Assembly (NCBI GenBank): GCA_020796225.1
Contig: CM036755.1
Coordinates: forward strand, 82,405,150 to 82,469,149
Length of the DNA: 64,000 bases
Reading direction: 5' to 3'
Source of the DNA: Arion vulgaris
Lineage: Eukaryota > Mollusca > Gastropoda > Stylommatophora > Arionidae
Below are positions 32,697 to 44,404 of the stretch, piece by piece (position 1 is the stretch's first letter; every line of letters begins with the position of its first letter). The translations under genes were made by a program, and so were the position numbers. The notes under the pieces are model-generated. The model had not been told where the DNA came from and made no database searches. It was given only the letters and a program-made list of their open reading frames with translations.

Positions 32697-32844
32697 CTGT
32701 GGAAAAAAGTAGTTAAGTATTTTGTGCTTTGATTTTCTGCACCGTCTTTGGAATAAACATAACCCTCATACAGAGAAAATCTGGAGAAGACTGGAAAAGA
32801 AACACTGGATATGATTATGGAAAAGACTTCCTCAAAGTCCTAAG

Positions 32845-33145
32845 CTGAACGGACCATGTCATTATATTTAGATTACGTACCGGACACTGCAGACTCAATA
32901 AACACTTAGATAGACTAGGAATAAGTCAAACAGCTCTCTGCCAGTGTCAGTAGGCCGAACAGACAACGTATCATGTCCTGCAAGACTGTCCTCTCCTGGG
33001 TGAGCTGAGAAGCAACATGTATAGATACATCCAGTCGACCTGAACACTATGCTTTGGGGACACATTACAGTCCTGAAGCTGACTGCTAGTTTGTGGTCCA
33101 CAGTAAATTAAGCACATGACCAAAGATCGCAGAAGAAGAATAAAC
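32845..33145 (+). mobile_element. LINE 3' tail, family J
   Basis: Plus strand: RLRTGHCRLNKHLDRLGISQ, TALCQCQ, AEQTTYHVLQDCPLLGELRS. This is the C-terminal Cys/His region of jockey/R1-like ORF2 proteins (TGHCRLNxHLxRLG..). Copies at 38.50 and 44.65 kb. Confidence 0.75.
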
Positions 33146-33347
33146 ATAGTTTTGCTTTCCTACGGTTCTTGTGGAACAACAAATTTTGTGTTTTACTTTC
33201 CAGCGCCACTTGTTGGAAAAACAAAGTTTAATTATATACAGATTCTGCTGTATAATATAAAACAGTGATCCTGAGGGTTGATTGATTGGATCATCATTGC
33301 GCTTCAGTGAACAATCACGTGTGTTCCAATCTCTTTCTTACACAGGA

Positions 33348-33612
33348 TGATCTTCTTCTTCTTCTTCTTTGCGTTCGTTCTTTAAAACCAATTTTAATCA
33401 CTCTTTGTGATATGTTTGTTCTTTGCCAAGGACGTATATACGTTGCACATTGGTTTGGTAGGCACCTAAACGCATAGACTTGCACACATTTAGGACACAT
33501 GCATCCAATTTCAGCTAAACTTCCTTAGTTGCCTCTTACGACATGCGTATCAGGTAACAGTGGTTCTATTAATTACACCATAAATTTGGACCCCGGTAAC
33601 CATTCAGGAACA
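33348..33612 (+). repeat. SINE-like family A
   Basis: Plus-strand copy: a cttcttcttc run, 'tttgcgttcgttctttaaaa', 'acatgcatccaatttcag', 'gttgcctcttacgacatgcg', 'aggtaacagtggttctatta'. Confidence 0.75.
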
Positions 33613-33822
33613 GGATGATCTCAACTGCAGTATATAAAGTTGGCAGCACTGGCTAGGGTCAATACTGTAATTTTTCATGATGGTTAAAACTTGTTTTAGA
33701 ATTTTATTGTAATATTTCAGTAAGTTTCCTAGGCAGCAACGTTACAGCCTACTTTTATTGATTTTCAACTACCAATGGTTCTTAAACATGCTCAACCTGA
33801 AGATGAACCTTACATTTTATCA

Positions 33823-34195
33823 TGTATCTCTGATAGTACTAGGAACTAGATCTCACCTACATTGAGATCAGATATCTCTGATAGTGCTAGGAACTAGATC
33901 TCACCTACATTGAGATCAGATATCTCTGATAGTACTAGGGACTAAATCTCACCTACATTGAGATCAGGTATCTCTGATAGTACTAGGAACTAAATCTCAC
34001 CTACATTGAGATCATGTATCTCTGATGGTGCTAGGAACTAGATCTCACTTACATTGAGATCAGGTATATCTGATAGTGCTAGGAACTAGATCTCACCTAC
34101 ATTGAGATCAGGTATCTCTGATAGTGCTAGGAACTAGATCTCACCTACATTGAGATCAGGTATCTCTGATAGTACTAGGAACTAGATCTCATGTT
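33823..34195. repeat. 48-bp minisatellite x ~8 with internal palindrome
   Basis: Units 'tatctctgatagtactagga' + 'actagatctcacctacattg' + 'agatcagg'. Each has 'gatctca' and 'tgagatc' seven bases apart, so every unit can form a small hairpin. Confidence 0.95.
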
Positions 34196-34544
34196 CGTGG
34201 CACGAGCCGAAGGGTTACGATGTCCATGACACCGAGCCGAAGAGCTTTCAGCTCAAGTGCTTCTAGAGCGGGGAAAAAAAAAACAATATCAGAACTATAA
34301 AACAGTACATCAGGTTGGGAAATCTTCAAATCTCAAACCAGTTAATGAGGATCTCGGAATCTAAAGGTTTATTTAAAAAAAAAAAACTTGTTAATGTCTG
34401 TAAGACCGTTTCTTAGTGTTGTGTAGGACAGGGTCGACATGTGTTTGTAGAATTTAATGGTCGCATGGCTAGTGCAGTTGCCACAAAACTTTTCAAGTTA
34501 GAATTTGTATTTATTTATTATATAAATAATAATTCCCCTCGTAC

Positions 34545-35010
34545 CGTTATACGTTACATAGGGCCTGCAAGGAATTTCTCCATACCGCTCTATCCTGGTC
34601 AACTCGCTTAATCTCCACCATGGAACTTAGGCCGATATTTCTTGCCTCTCTCAGCAAAGTTCATTTCAGGGTCTCCCTATGTCATTCTATCTTTCTTGAA
34701 CCCTTTGCATCCCACTTCACTGCCTGATTTGATATTCGTTGATCATTTCGCATAAAAGATGTTCAACATGTCTCCTCTTTCCTATAACAGTTGTCACTAG
34801 TGGTTGACCAGACATTTATCCTCAAGGTATGTCCAACATATCTCCATCTTCTTTTTTATAACAGTTGTCACTAGTGGTTGGCCAGACATTTCTCTGATTT
34901 CATCACTTCTCCTGAATTCGTTCCATTTTATATTCATTATTTTTCGCAGACATCTATTTTCAAATGCATTCAACTTGCTTTCTATATCTTTAGTCATTAT
35001 CCAACTCTCG
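34545..35010 (-). mobile_element. LINE C-terminal fragment
   Basis: Minus strand: MTKDIESKLNAFENRCLRKI, MNIKWNEFRRSDEIREMSGQ, then PLVTTVIKKKM. ENRCLRKIMNIKW is the canonical post-RT segment. A plus-strand relative is at 58.17 kb and a degraded one at 4.15-4.33 kb. Confidence 0.7.
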
Positions 35011-35427
35011 CTGGCATATGTTAGGATTGATGCAACATTTGAATTGAAAATAATCGTAATTTAGTTTTAAAACTATATACTTGCAGTTCCATATTTTATT
35101 TAGACTTTTATGCGAGGACAGAAAAAACTCTTTGACCTTACCGTGGATCGAACCCGCTTCTCCCGCGCTCTCATGGCCGTACTATGATACAGAGAGGCGG
35201 CTGCATCATGCGGGACCGTAAGAGGGGCATCAGAAACAGCAAACTCAAAATTACAATTTAAGGTTATTGTAATGAAAAAAACATTTAAGGGACGGAATTT
35301 CGAAGACTTGCATCACACTGAGAAAATATACCGCACGGCCCTGCACGCTCTAATCCATTCTGCCAGACATTCCACCTAAAAGTTAATATGATCTAATAAA
35401 CATGTACTCAGGTATCAACAGCCTTAC

Positions 35428-35533
35428 CAAACAATCACAACAATAACAGAAATGATGACAACAGCAGCAAGAACACCAAGTACTGCTCCTACTATGGCTC
35501 CAACTGGGGGATCGTCAGAAGTATCTTCAATCT
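35428..35533 (-). CDS. RPTP exon: transmembrane segment
   Basis: 106 bp, phase 1 in and 2 out. EIEDTSDDPPVGAIVGAVLG, then VLAAVVIISVIVVIVW, before donor 'gtaagg'. A short acidic stem is followed by about 25 hydrophobic residues, with basic residues in the next exon. This separates the EGF ectodomain from the phosphatase part. Acceptor 'atttcag'. It lies just outside the left edge of the 6.14-kb duplication and is single-copy. Confidence 0.9.
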
Positions 35534-36529
35534 CTGAAATGTGCGTAAACATTTATAAAAAATTACAATTATTTTAAAGATATCGATCCCTTTGAATGCA
35601 AATGTTACAGAAGAGTACTTTAGAATATCATGTACAGAGAAAATAATAAATGTTTCTACTATGCAACAACATGATGTTAAAGAGAGTTGGTTATTAACTC
35701 GTAAATGCTCTACTATTAAGAATATTTCATTTATAAATACGAAATTACACGACTCATGAACTGGCTGTTTTTTTTGGGTATTAGTTACACATTTAAATGC
35801 ATATAACATATATTAACTAATGCAAAACATATGATAATTTCATTAATAATAAAAAGAAAAAGATACATGTTTAAGATGTCTAATCTCGTTGATTAAAGCA
35901 TGTTTTTTTGTTCTTCTTCTGTGTACGTCCGCTAGGAATTCATGCGTAGTCAGGGAGCCTGGTATGACCCTTCTGACTGATTTTTGCGTGAAAGCCTATT
36001 TATCGTTTTTACAGTGTCCCTAGCCATTCAAGCAAACTTTCTCCATCTTCAGTGGTAAGGCATACTTTTATTACACCGGCATTTGCGATCGTACCGCCAT
36101 TTTGGATAATCTCTGCAGACGTGTCTTCCCTTGCTCTTGTCAAAACAAACGAGACAATTGCTTATATGTTTAAGTGTTAGTTCTTTATGAGCTGCTTACT
36201 AGACCAGTTCTGTATCATTTTCTCTTATTTATTTATTAATTTATGTCTTCAAAATATGGAAATATTTAAAAGTTACAAATTTTCAGATTACTACCTTATA
36301 TATTGTCCAAACAGCTTTATTTTTGGATATAGTGTGTAAGTAGGAAGGTACTAGAGACTGTGTTAATATTTTTCATGATATATTTCATACCTTTTTCCCC
36401 TTATTTGTGACTGTATAATTATTTGAAATTTGTAGAAAAAGGACATATGTATCATTGAATAGCTGGAGTGGCTATGTATTTTCCACCCAACTTCTTATGT
36501 TCGAGTTGATTACGCTAATTTTCTCAAAA

Positions 36530-36535
36530 GCATGT

Positions 36536-36571
<36 letters not shown>

Positions 36572-36850
36572 TAGCTTGCCCTGAGCAGAACTTTGCCACC
36601 CCAACAGTCCTCCGGAATTTGTCTCTCACATAGGCCAGATGTCCTGCCTCTGCAGTCGTCATGTTCAAACCATCAGTTACATCCTGAATCCATCTTCTCC
36701 CTGGTCTTCCTCTTCTTCTCTTTGCCTTATGCCTCCTTCCATGATGGTCTTCTCTTGCTATTTGTGTCTTTTTATATGTCCAAAATATCTTAATTTTCTC
36801 TTTCGTATGTGCGACATCAACCATTTTTGTTTGATTTTGAGTTCTCTCTG
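36530..36850 (-). mobile_element. LINE tail with (cat)n
   Basis: Minus strand: IKIFWTYKKTQIAREDHHGR, RHKAKRRRGRPGRRWIQDVT, DGLNMTTAEAGHLA, DKFRRTVGVAKFCSGQ. Complete C-terminal tail of the LINE also seen at 2.45 and 13.8 kb. It ends at a (cat)n run, 36538-36568. Copied at 42.68-43.0 kb. Confidence 0.75.
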
Positions 36851-37289
36851 AATAGATCTATTTGTTCTCTTCTCTGTTCAAGGTATACGAAGGACTAATA
36901 TGTAATACTTATATTCTAAAGCATATATATATGTTTTTCCACTGCTTTATTAAATGTTTATGCTTCACAACCATACGTTGCCACTGGGAATATGCATGCT
37001 CTTAGTATTCTGATCTTTGTTTTCCTATCAGTTTCGCTCCGTACTGTTTTTAGTTGTTTAATTTTTGTAAAGCCATGTTTGTTCTTCTTTTATATGTATA
37101 GAAACACGTATAGACAATGATAAAGAGAGAAAAGAGGATGATTTAATATTAATAATTTGACAAAGTAAACAGCAGAAGTGATATATCTGGAACATAACTG
37201 TGTAGAAATAAACATTTCACATAACTAAAACTGACAGGGACTATAAAATTTAGTGCAAGATAGAAAATTCACACTATGGAAGTCTTGAC

Positions 37290-37800
37290 AGTAATTAAAG
37301 CGATGGTCTGGCTGGAGTCACATACTTTTCTACATGCATGTTTTCTCAGTGACTCAATGAGTATGTTCAGTAAGATTAAAACAGACTGGGCTCAGAGATA
37401 ATGGATGGAGTCACTGAAGAGTTGTAGGCTGACAAATTATTTTTATTTTTGTGCCAGGGCATGCAGGTGCAAAGGGAAAGGAACATGCATATAGGCTTGC
37501 AGGTATGACTGCTGTAAAAAGTGAGCAAGCAATGGGCCAGGCTGATATTCTAAATTCCCTGAGGAAGAGAGAACATGTCCATTATTCAAGTAATAGTGGT
37601 AAATCTATAACCCTAACGAGACAGCCAGGATACAAAGTCAAATATGGTGTAGCTAGACAAGAGAACTACACCGGTAACCAAAGAAGAATAGTAAACCAAT
37701 GACGAACCGTTGTTGTTAGTTTCCGCACGTTGAGAGACATTCTGAGGATGAGATCAGAACCCTCATGGACTAATTGGTTCGATGTGCAGTGATGATGATC
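37290..37800 (+). mobile_element. RNase H-type LINE tail
   Basis: Plus strand: MPGHAGAKGKEHAYRLAGMT, AVKSEQAMGQADILNSLRKR, then GYKVKYGVARQENYTGNQRR. PGHAG.KG.E...RLAG is the end of an RNase H domain. A SINE-like B copy interrupts its 3' end at 37805. Confidence 0.75.
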
Positions 37801-37804
37801 CGAG

Positions 37805-38065
37805 AACTTTTTCTTCGAACACTCCATATCGACCACTTGTCAATTACTCTGTGTGCTTTATATGTGATCTGAGCCTAAGAGCGATTGTATGTTGTGCCAG
37901 TTATGCGCCTACAAGTATGCCAGCACATCCGATTTCTAAGCTGCGTTTTATTTACTAGGGTAGCATCCCTAGGTCTCTTGCGCCTCTTGCGACATGCATT
38001 GTAGGTCGCAGAAGTACCATTCTCTGCTTCCCCAGCGGGCTCCGGCACCATACAGGCGCGATGAC
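37805..38065 (+). repeat. SINE-like family B
   Basis: Plus-strand copy inserted in the LINE tail, followed by the LINE's terminal 'gatgactaaactaaa'. It has 'tatgtgatctgagcctaaga', 'agcacatccgatttct' and 'gcgcctcttgcgacatgcat'. Confidence 0.7.
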
Positions 38066-38116
38066 TAAACTAAACACCGAAGTAACATTCCAACATTCCA
38101 TAAAAGTTGTCCTTAC

Positions 38117-38260
38117 TTAATAAACATAAAGGCTCAGAGTATCCACTTTGACATCCTTGATGACATGCTCCATCGATGTGAGAACAGGATGTATTGTTGA
38201 TGAAGCAGAACTCTGAACAAGAATAGTTACACTGGTGGCCATATTTTCCTGCATTACAAG
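38117..38260 (-). CDS. RPTP exon: EGF-like module, copy A (membrane-proximal)
   Basis: 144 bp, phase 1 to 1. (x)CNAGKYGHQCNYSCSEFC, then SCSHIDGACHQGCQSGYSEP and LCLL. Eight cysteines in the laminin-EGF/MEGF spacing with GKYG after the first. Acceptor 'cttttcag', donor 'gtaag'. Symmetric phase 1 exons can be duplicated without breaking the frame, which is what happened: 44261-44404 is an exact copy. Confidence 0.9.
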   Translation of the reverse strand, partial: LVMQENMATSVTILVQSSASSTIHPVLTSMEHVIKDVKVDTLSLYVY

Positions 38261-38499
38261 CTGAAAAGAAAAATTGTTGGAATATTTGAGGAATCAGTTA
38301 ATCATGAAGGCACTTTTTATGACTGGGTAGAAATAATAAGCCGATTTCCGGTCAGGTTTGTGTGGCACGATGGAGGTGTATTCTCTGCCGGGCTAAAAAC
38401 AGGGTCAATTTAAGATTTCTTTTGATGGAATTTGTGTTCAAATAGCTGCGATCACCGACTAGTATAGTTACTGACAAGAAGGTAAGGAACGACATACTA

Positions 38500-38780
38500 C
38501 CTTCTCAAATACTGCTATGTTGGACGCTACAGACTCAACATACACTTATATAGACTAAGAAGAGACAAACAGCTCTCCGCCAGTGTCAGCAGACGGAACA
38601 GACATCAGAGCATATCCTGCAAGACAATCCTCTCCTGTGTGAGCTGAGAAGCAACATTTGGCCACAGTCTGTTGATCTAAACTAAGCTTTAGGGAAACCT
38701 GACAGACATGAGACTGACTGCGTAGTGTGTGGTCCATAGTAAGCTAAGCACATGACCAGAGATTGCTAAATAAGAAGAAG
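38500..38780 (+). mobile_element. LINE 3' tail, family J
   Basis: Degraded relative of 32.85 kb: 'gctacagactcaacatacac', 'gcaagacaatcctctcct', 'gagctgagaagcaacat'. Stops throughout. Copied at 44.65 kb. Confidence 0.65.
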
Positions 38781-38990
38781 AAGGAAAAAATAATGTCATG
38801 AACTCAAAGACTAGCAAATACAAAAATAACAAAGAATATAGATGAGCATTGCTGAATGAGAGCGTAGCCAAACATAACTTTGTATTCTAAAATTGTACTA
38901 TATGCTATTTCCCAAATGTTGTGAGAGGATACATCTATTTAGAAATTTGGATTGATATTTTTGTAAGTGTGGGTGCAAATTCAAACTTAC

Positions 38991-39137
38991 GTTCATCACA
39001 TAAAGGTGTTTGGAATCCATTTTGACATGCACATGTTCCATTAATGTGATCACATTCTGGAATGTTCTTGTCATTGAGTAAACAGGACCTGGCACATTGA
39101 GATCTGCAGTCTTTGCCAAATGTTCCCACTGAACAAT
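38991..39137 (-). CDS. RPTP exon: EGF-like module, copy A (second from membrane)
   Basis: 147 bp, phase 1 to 1. (x)CSVGTFGKDCRSQCARSC, then ECDHINGTCACQNGFQTPLC, DE at donor 'gtaagt'. I chose acceptor 'attcttgtag', 9 bp upstream of 'gttcag', because it includes the first cysteine and gives the usual eight. GTFGKDC and CDHINGTC match the other modules of this gene. It is duplicated at 45135-45281 with one coding change (Asp to Asn in the last codons). Confidence 0.88.
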
Positions 39138-39184
39138 CTACAAGAATAATACATTAACATTTGAATAGTTCAAAAATGTAGTTT

Positions 39185-39760
39185 AGTCGTCGGATCATCA
39201 TCACTGCGTATCAAACCAATTAGTCCATAAGTGCTCTGATCTCATCAGTATGTCTCTCAGCATGTAGCGACTAACGACACCAGTTCTTTGTTGGTTTACT
39301 ATTCTTCTTTGACTACCAGCATAGTATTCTTGTCTAGCTACATCACATATGACTTGGAATTCTTGCAGTCTGGTTTGTACTGTAGATCCACTGATATTAC
39401 TTGAATCATGTACACGTCATCTCTCTCTCCCTTAGGGAATTTATAATATCAGCATGACTCATGGTTCATGGCTCACTCGCTTTTTACAGCAGCGATACCT
39501 GCTAACCTATCGGCATGTTTATTTTCCTTTACGCCTTCATTCCCTGGCACAAAAATAAAACTGATTTTTGTCAACATAGAGCTCCTCAGCGGCTCCAGCG
39601 ATTGTCTCCTAGCCCAGTCTGTTTCAATCTTTCCGAGTATACTCATTGAGACACTGAGAAAACATGCATGGATAAAAGTATGTGATTCCTGCCAGACCAT
39701 CGCTTTAATTTTACTGCCATGATTTCCATAGTGAGACTGCTTGTAGTCATGGCAAAACCA
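39185..39760 (-). mobile_element. RNase H-type LINE tail (reverse)
   Basis: Minus strand: ESHTFIHACFLSVSMSILGK, IETDWARRQSLEPLRSSMLT, KISFIFVPGNEGVKENKHAD, RLAG; ends 'gatccgacgactaaact'. It includes the RNase H core (DSMS active-site region, here VSMS) and is inverted relative to 37290-37800. Confidence 0.75.
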
Positions 39761-39884
39761 CCACTGTCTTCCTTCACAAATAGTTAATTAACAGAACCTA
39801 AATTTTACTCTCTGGGCACAAATATATTGGCTAAACAGTCTATTTCAGCAGAGTATGCATACAGATAATTCTAATCTATACATC

Positions 39885-40335
39885 TATATGGAATGGGATA
39901 ATCTAGAGAGACATGGAGACAAAATATAGATAGAGAAATAGAAGAGGTGGGAAAGACCTTGAATGAATTAAGTTGGTGTGCTCAAGAAGGACCTGGTTGG
40001 AGGAAATTTGTTGATGTTTTATGCTTCAAAAGAAGTTAAAAGAATAATAAGAAGATCTATCTATATTCTCTTGGTGTCCTGTTTGACACATAAATCTTCC
40101 ACAAGAGATGTCCATTGCTGTCATTCTGCTGCTTTTCTACGAATTGTTTCTTATGTCACGTCATAATCATTCAACTCTCTTTCTATAGTTCTTATATTTC
40201 ATGTGGATGTTCAGGCCTTTTTAAATCCGCTGACCCATCCAAGAGCTGTGTTAGCCAATATCCCATCCCTACAGGCATATTATATACTTGATCAATCGAC
40301 CTACATCTTTGTCTTTTAATGATGATCTCTAGTGA
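39885..40335. mobile_element. two LINE tails, opposite strands
   Basis: Bases 39890-40035 (+): NIDREIEEVGKTLNEL, CAQEGPGWRKFVDVLCFKRS, a terminal LINE tail. Bases 40060-40330 (-): MPVG, ALGWVSGFKKA, TIEREL, the tail also at 20.47 kb. Copied at 46.03-46.48 kb. Confidence 0.6.
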
Positions 40336-40339
40336 TGAA

Positions 40340-41130
40340 CAGTTTGTTCATTTTAAAAGTCCTCCATTTGCTATTGTATTTGTCCAGAATATTCACATAC
40401 ATTTTCTTAAACATTTATTCTGAAATATCGCCAACATGTGTATGATGTTTTGAGTCAGTTTTCAGCACTCACAGCTGTATAGTAATACTCACAGGACACT
40501 TCTTCAATATCTTTTATGTTTAGTTTTAAGATTCAATCTTTTGGATATTTCCAATAGTGCAGACTATATGCACATAAAAAGTGTCATCAAAAGTGTCCCT
40601 GCCAAGTAACATCTCACTTGATGATAAATGTCTCAAGTATTCCAGTTGCTGACCAGATAGATAAAGATGGGTGAGGATATTGGTACAGCCCAAAAAGAAC
40701 GACATACCAAATATGCAAATATAATGATAAATCAGCATCAAGCTGACATGTTGGACTTCTGGACTTTTTTTCTGGATTTGTTGAGGTGGAGATCGGAGCA
40801 CCTATGGACATGTCTGAAGTGCTATGATGATATTTCTCAAATAACTGATAATCTCAAGAATGCATGCTTGTTTAAATCTGAGTCATGATGAAGGTGATAT
40901 CTATCATAAAGATGCTACAGCTTTTATAAAAATAAATGTTACAAAGATGTAACAAGTTTACTTATGATGTTTACGAGAGCTTCCTCTTCAAGCAAATTAA
41001 TATCGTTATAAAGATCAAACTAAATGAACATTTATAACAAAGTGAACACTTCACTGATGATACTCTCTATTTTATGACTGTGTATGAGCAGTGAACGCAA
41101 TTAATACAAAATGCGACATTCCAGACGCTT
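40340..41130. other. intron, nothing recognised
   Basis: No coding region or classified repeat that I can support. The only content is that it is duplicated at 46.48-47.28 kb. Confidence 0.4.
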
Positions 41131-41341
41131 ACCTTCATCTGTGTCGCAGGTTATTCTGAGGTGAAGGGTAATGAGAGAACGGATGCACTGACGAGCAATT
41201 GTCTTCTATGAACAAAAGCGACATCATTAACGCTCTAAGAGAAAACATACGCCCTGTAGATTTCAACGAAAAAGATAACGGGTATTTTTTATCTCGGTTG
41301 CGCTAGTTATGTATACTGATAGGTGCGTAAGACGGAAAACC

Positions 41342-41780
41342 ACGAGAGAAACCCCAGTAAATACATCAATCAGCACCAAACGGGAGTTATTAGTCTAAAC
41401 ACACTGAAATGCCTGCTTAGGAGAGAAACCCCAGTAGATACATCAACCAGCACTGAACGGGAGTTATTAGTCTAAACACACTGAAATGCCTGCTTGGGAG
41501 AGAAACTCCAGTAAATACATCAACCAGCACCGAACGGGAGTTAATAGTCTAAACACACTGAAATGTCTGCTTGGGAGAGAAACCCCAGTAAATACATCAA
41601 TCAACACCGATTTATTAGTGTAAACACACTGAAATGTCTGCTTGGGAGAGAAACCCCAGTAAATACATCAATCAGCACCGAGTTATTAGTCTAAACACAC
41701 TGAAATGTCTGCTTGGGAGAGAAACCCCAGTAAATACATCAATCAGCACCGAGTTATTAGTCTAAACACACTGAAATGTC
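41342..41780. repeat. ~70-77 bp minisatellite, 6 units (copy A)
   Basis: Units 'gggagagaaaccccagtaaa' + 'tacatcaatcagcaccgaac' + 'gggagttattagtctaaaca' + 'cactgaaatgtctgctt'; some lack 'aacggg'. It is cut at the duplication junction. Confidence 0.95.
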
Positions 41781-42679
41781 TCTACTATAATAAATGTTTC
41801 TACTATGCAACAACATGATGTTAAAGAGAGTTGGTTATTAACTCGTAAATGCTCTACTATTAAGAATATTTCATTTATAAATACGAAATTACACGACTCA
41901 TGAACTGGCTGTTTTTTTTGGGTATTAGTTACACATTTAAATGCATATAACATATATTAACTAATGCAAAACATATGATAATTTCATTAATAATAAAAAG
42001 AAAAAGATACATGTTTAAGATGTCTAATCTCGTTGATTAAAGCATGTTTTTTTGTTCTTCTTCTGTGTACGTCCGCTAGGAATTCATGCGTAGTCAGGGA
42101 GCCTGGTATGACCCTTCTGACTGATTTTTGCGTGAAAGCCTATTTATCGTTTTTACAGTGTCCCTAGCCATTCAAGCAAACTTTCTCCATCTTCAGTGGT
42201 AAGGCATACTTTTATTACACCGGCATTTGCGATCGTACCGCCATTTTGGATAATCTCTGCAGACGTGTCTTCCCTTGCTCTTGTCAAAACAAACGAGACA
42301 ATTGCTTATATGTTTAAGTGTTAGTTCTTTATGAGCTGCTTACTAGACCAGTTCTGTATCATTTTCTCTTATTTATTTATTAATTTATGTCTTCAAAATA
42401 TGGAAATATTTAAAAGTTACAAATTTTCAGATTACTACCTTATATATTGTCCAAACAGCTTTATTTTTGGATATAGTGTGTAAGTAGGAAGGTACTAGAG
42501 ACTGTGTTAATATTTTTCATGATATATTTCATACCTTTTTCCCCTTATTTGTGACTGTATAATTATTTGAAATTTGTAGAAAAAGGACATATGTATCATT
42601 GAATAGCTGGAGTGGCTATGTATTTTCCACCCAACTTCTTATGTTCGAGTTGATTACGCTAATTTTCTCAAAAGCATGT

Positions 42680-42715
<36 letters not shown>

Positions 42716-44209
42716 TAGCTTGCCCTGAGCAGAACTTTGCCACCCCAACAGTCCTCCGGAATTTGTCTCTCACATAGGCCAGATGTCCTGCCTCTGCAGT
42801 CGTCATGTTCAAACCATCAGTTACATCCTGAATCCATCTTCTCCTGGTCTTCCTCTTCTTCTCTTTGCCTTATGCCTCCTTCCATGATGGTCTTCTCTTG
42901 CTATTTGTGTCTTTTTATATGTCCAAAATATCTTAATTTTCTCTTTCGTATGTGCGACATCAACCATTTTTGTTTGATTTTGAGTTCTCTCTGAATAGAT
43001 CTATTTGTTCTCTTCTCTGTTCAAGGTATACGAAGGACTAATATGTAATACTTATATTCTAAAGCATATATATATGTTTTTCCACTGCTTTATTAAATGT
43101 TTATGCTTCACAACCATACGTTGCCACTGGGAATATGCATGCTCTTAGTATTCTGATCTTTGTTTTCCTATCAGTTTCGCTCCGTACTGTTTTTAGTTGT
43201 TTAATTTTTTGTAAAGCCATGTTTGTTCTTCTTTTATATGTATAGAAACACGTATAGACAATGATAAAGAGAGAAAAGAGGATGATTTAATATTAATAAT
43301 TTGACAAAGTAAACAGCAGAAGTGATATATCTGGAACATAACTGTGTAGAAATAAACATTTCACATAACTAAAACTGACAGGGACTATAAAATTTAGTGC
43401 AAGATAGAAAATTCACACTATGGAAGTCTTGACAGTAATTAAAGCGATGGTCTGGCTGGAGTCACATACTTTTCTACATGCATGTTTTCTCAGTGACTCA
43501 ATGAGTATGTTCAGTAAGATTAAAACAGACTGGGCTCAGAGATAATGGATGGAGTCACTGAAGAGTTGTAGGCTGACAAATTATTTTTATTTTTGTGCCA
43601 GGGCATGCAGGTGCAAAGGGAAAGGAACATGCATATAGGCTTGCAGGTATGACTGCTGTAAAAAGTGAGCAAGCAATGGGCCAGGCTGATATTCTAAATT
43701 CCCTGAGGAAGAGAGAACATGTCCATTATTCAAGTAATAGTGGTAAATCTATAACCCTAACGAGACAGCCAGGATACAAAGTCAAATATGGTGTAGCTAG
43801 ACAAGAGAACTACACCGGTAACCAAAGAAGAATAGTAAACCAATGACGAACCGTTGTTGTTAGTTTCCGCACGTTGAGAGACATTCTGAGGATGAGATCA
43901 GAACCCTCATGGACTAATTGGTTCGATGTGCAGTGATGATGATCCGAGAACTTTTTCTTCGAACACTCCATATCGACCACTTGTCAATTACTCTGTGTGC
44001 TTTATATGTGATCTGAGCCTAAGAGCGATTGTATGTTGTGCCAGTTATGCGCCTACAAGTATGCCAGCACATCCGATTTCTAAGCTGCGTTTTATTTACT
44101 AGGGTAGCATCCCTAGGTCTCTTGCGCCTCTTGCGACATGCATTGTAGGTCGCAGAAGTACCATTCTCTGCTTCCCCAGCGGGCTCCGGCACCATACAGG
44201 CGCGATGAC
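42680..44209. mobile_element. copy B repeats: LINE tail, RNase H tail, SINE-like B
   Basis: Duplicate of 36538-38065. LINE tail (-) 42680-43000 (one base lost in 'ctcctgg', so the long open frame of copy A is broken), RNase H-type LINE tail (+) 43430-43945, SINE-like B (+) 43950-44209. Confidence 0.8.
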
Positions 44210-44260
44210 TAAACTAAACACCGAAGTAACATTCCAACATTCCATAAAAGTTGCCCTTAC

Positions 44261-44404
44261 TTAATAAACATAAAGGCTCAGAGTATCCACTTTGACATCC
44301 TTGATGACATGCTCCATCGATGTGAGAACAGGATGTATTGTTGATGAAGCAGAACTCTGAACAAGAATAGTTACACTGGTGGCCATATTTTCCTGCATTA
44401 CAAG
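44261..44404 (-). CDS. RPTP exon: EGF-like module, copy B
   Basis: Identical in sequence to 38117-38260, with the same acceptor and donor. If the duplication is real, the transcript contains this module twice. Eight cysteines, phase 1 to 1. Confidence 0.85.
   Translation of the reverse strand, partial: LVMQENMATSVTILVQSSASSTIHPVLTSMEHVIKDVKVDTLSLYVY

Larger units (their letters stand above)
35643..41786. repeat. 6.14-kb tandem duplication, copy A
   Basis: Base-for-base match to 41787-47930 at an offset of 6144-6147, with only scattered single-base changes and small indels. It contains LINE tails, SINE-like B, two EGF exons and a ~75-bp minisatellite. The junction at 41786 joins the minisatellite to 'ataataaatgtttctactat'. 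Confidence 0.95.

Noticed and set aside
35140..35212. Possible tRNA gene on the minus strand ('gggttcgatccacgg')
   Set aside because: Good B-box but no recognisable A-box or closing stem; treated as a SINE relic too weak to list.
41120..41165. Possible short exon ending at a donor (minus-strand 'cagatgaaggtaagcg')
   Set aside because: The implied exon is about 23 bp, does not fit the phase 1 EGF exons, and overlaps a plus-strand LINE RNase H fragment (VKGNERTDAL).
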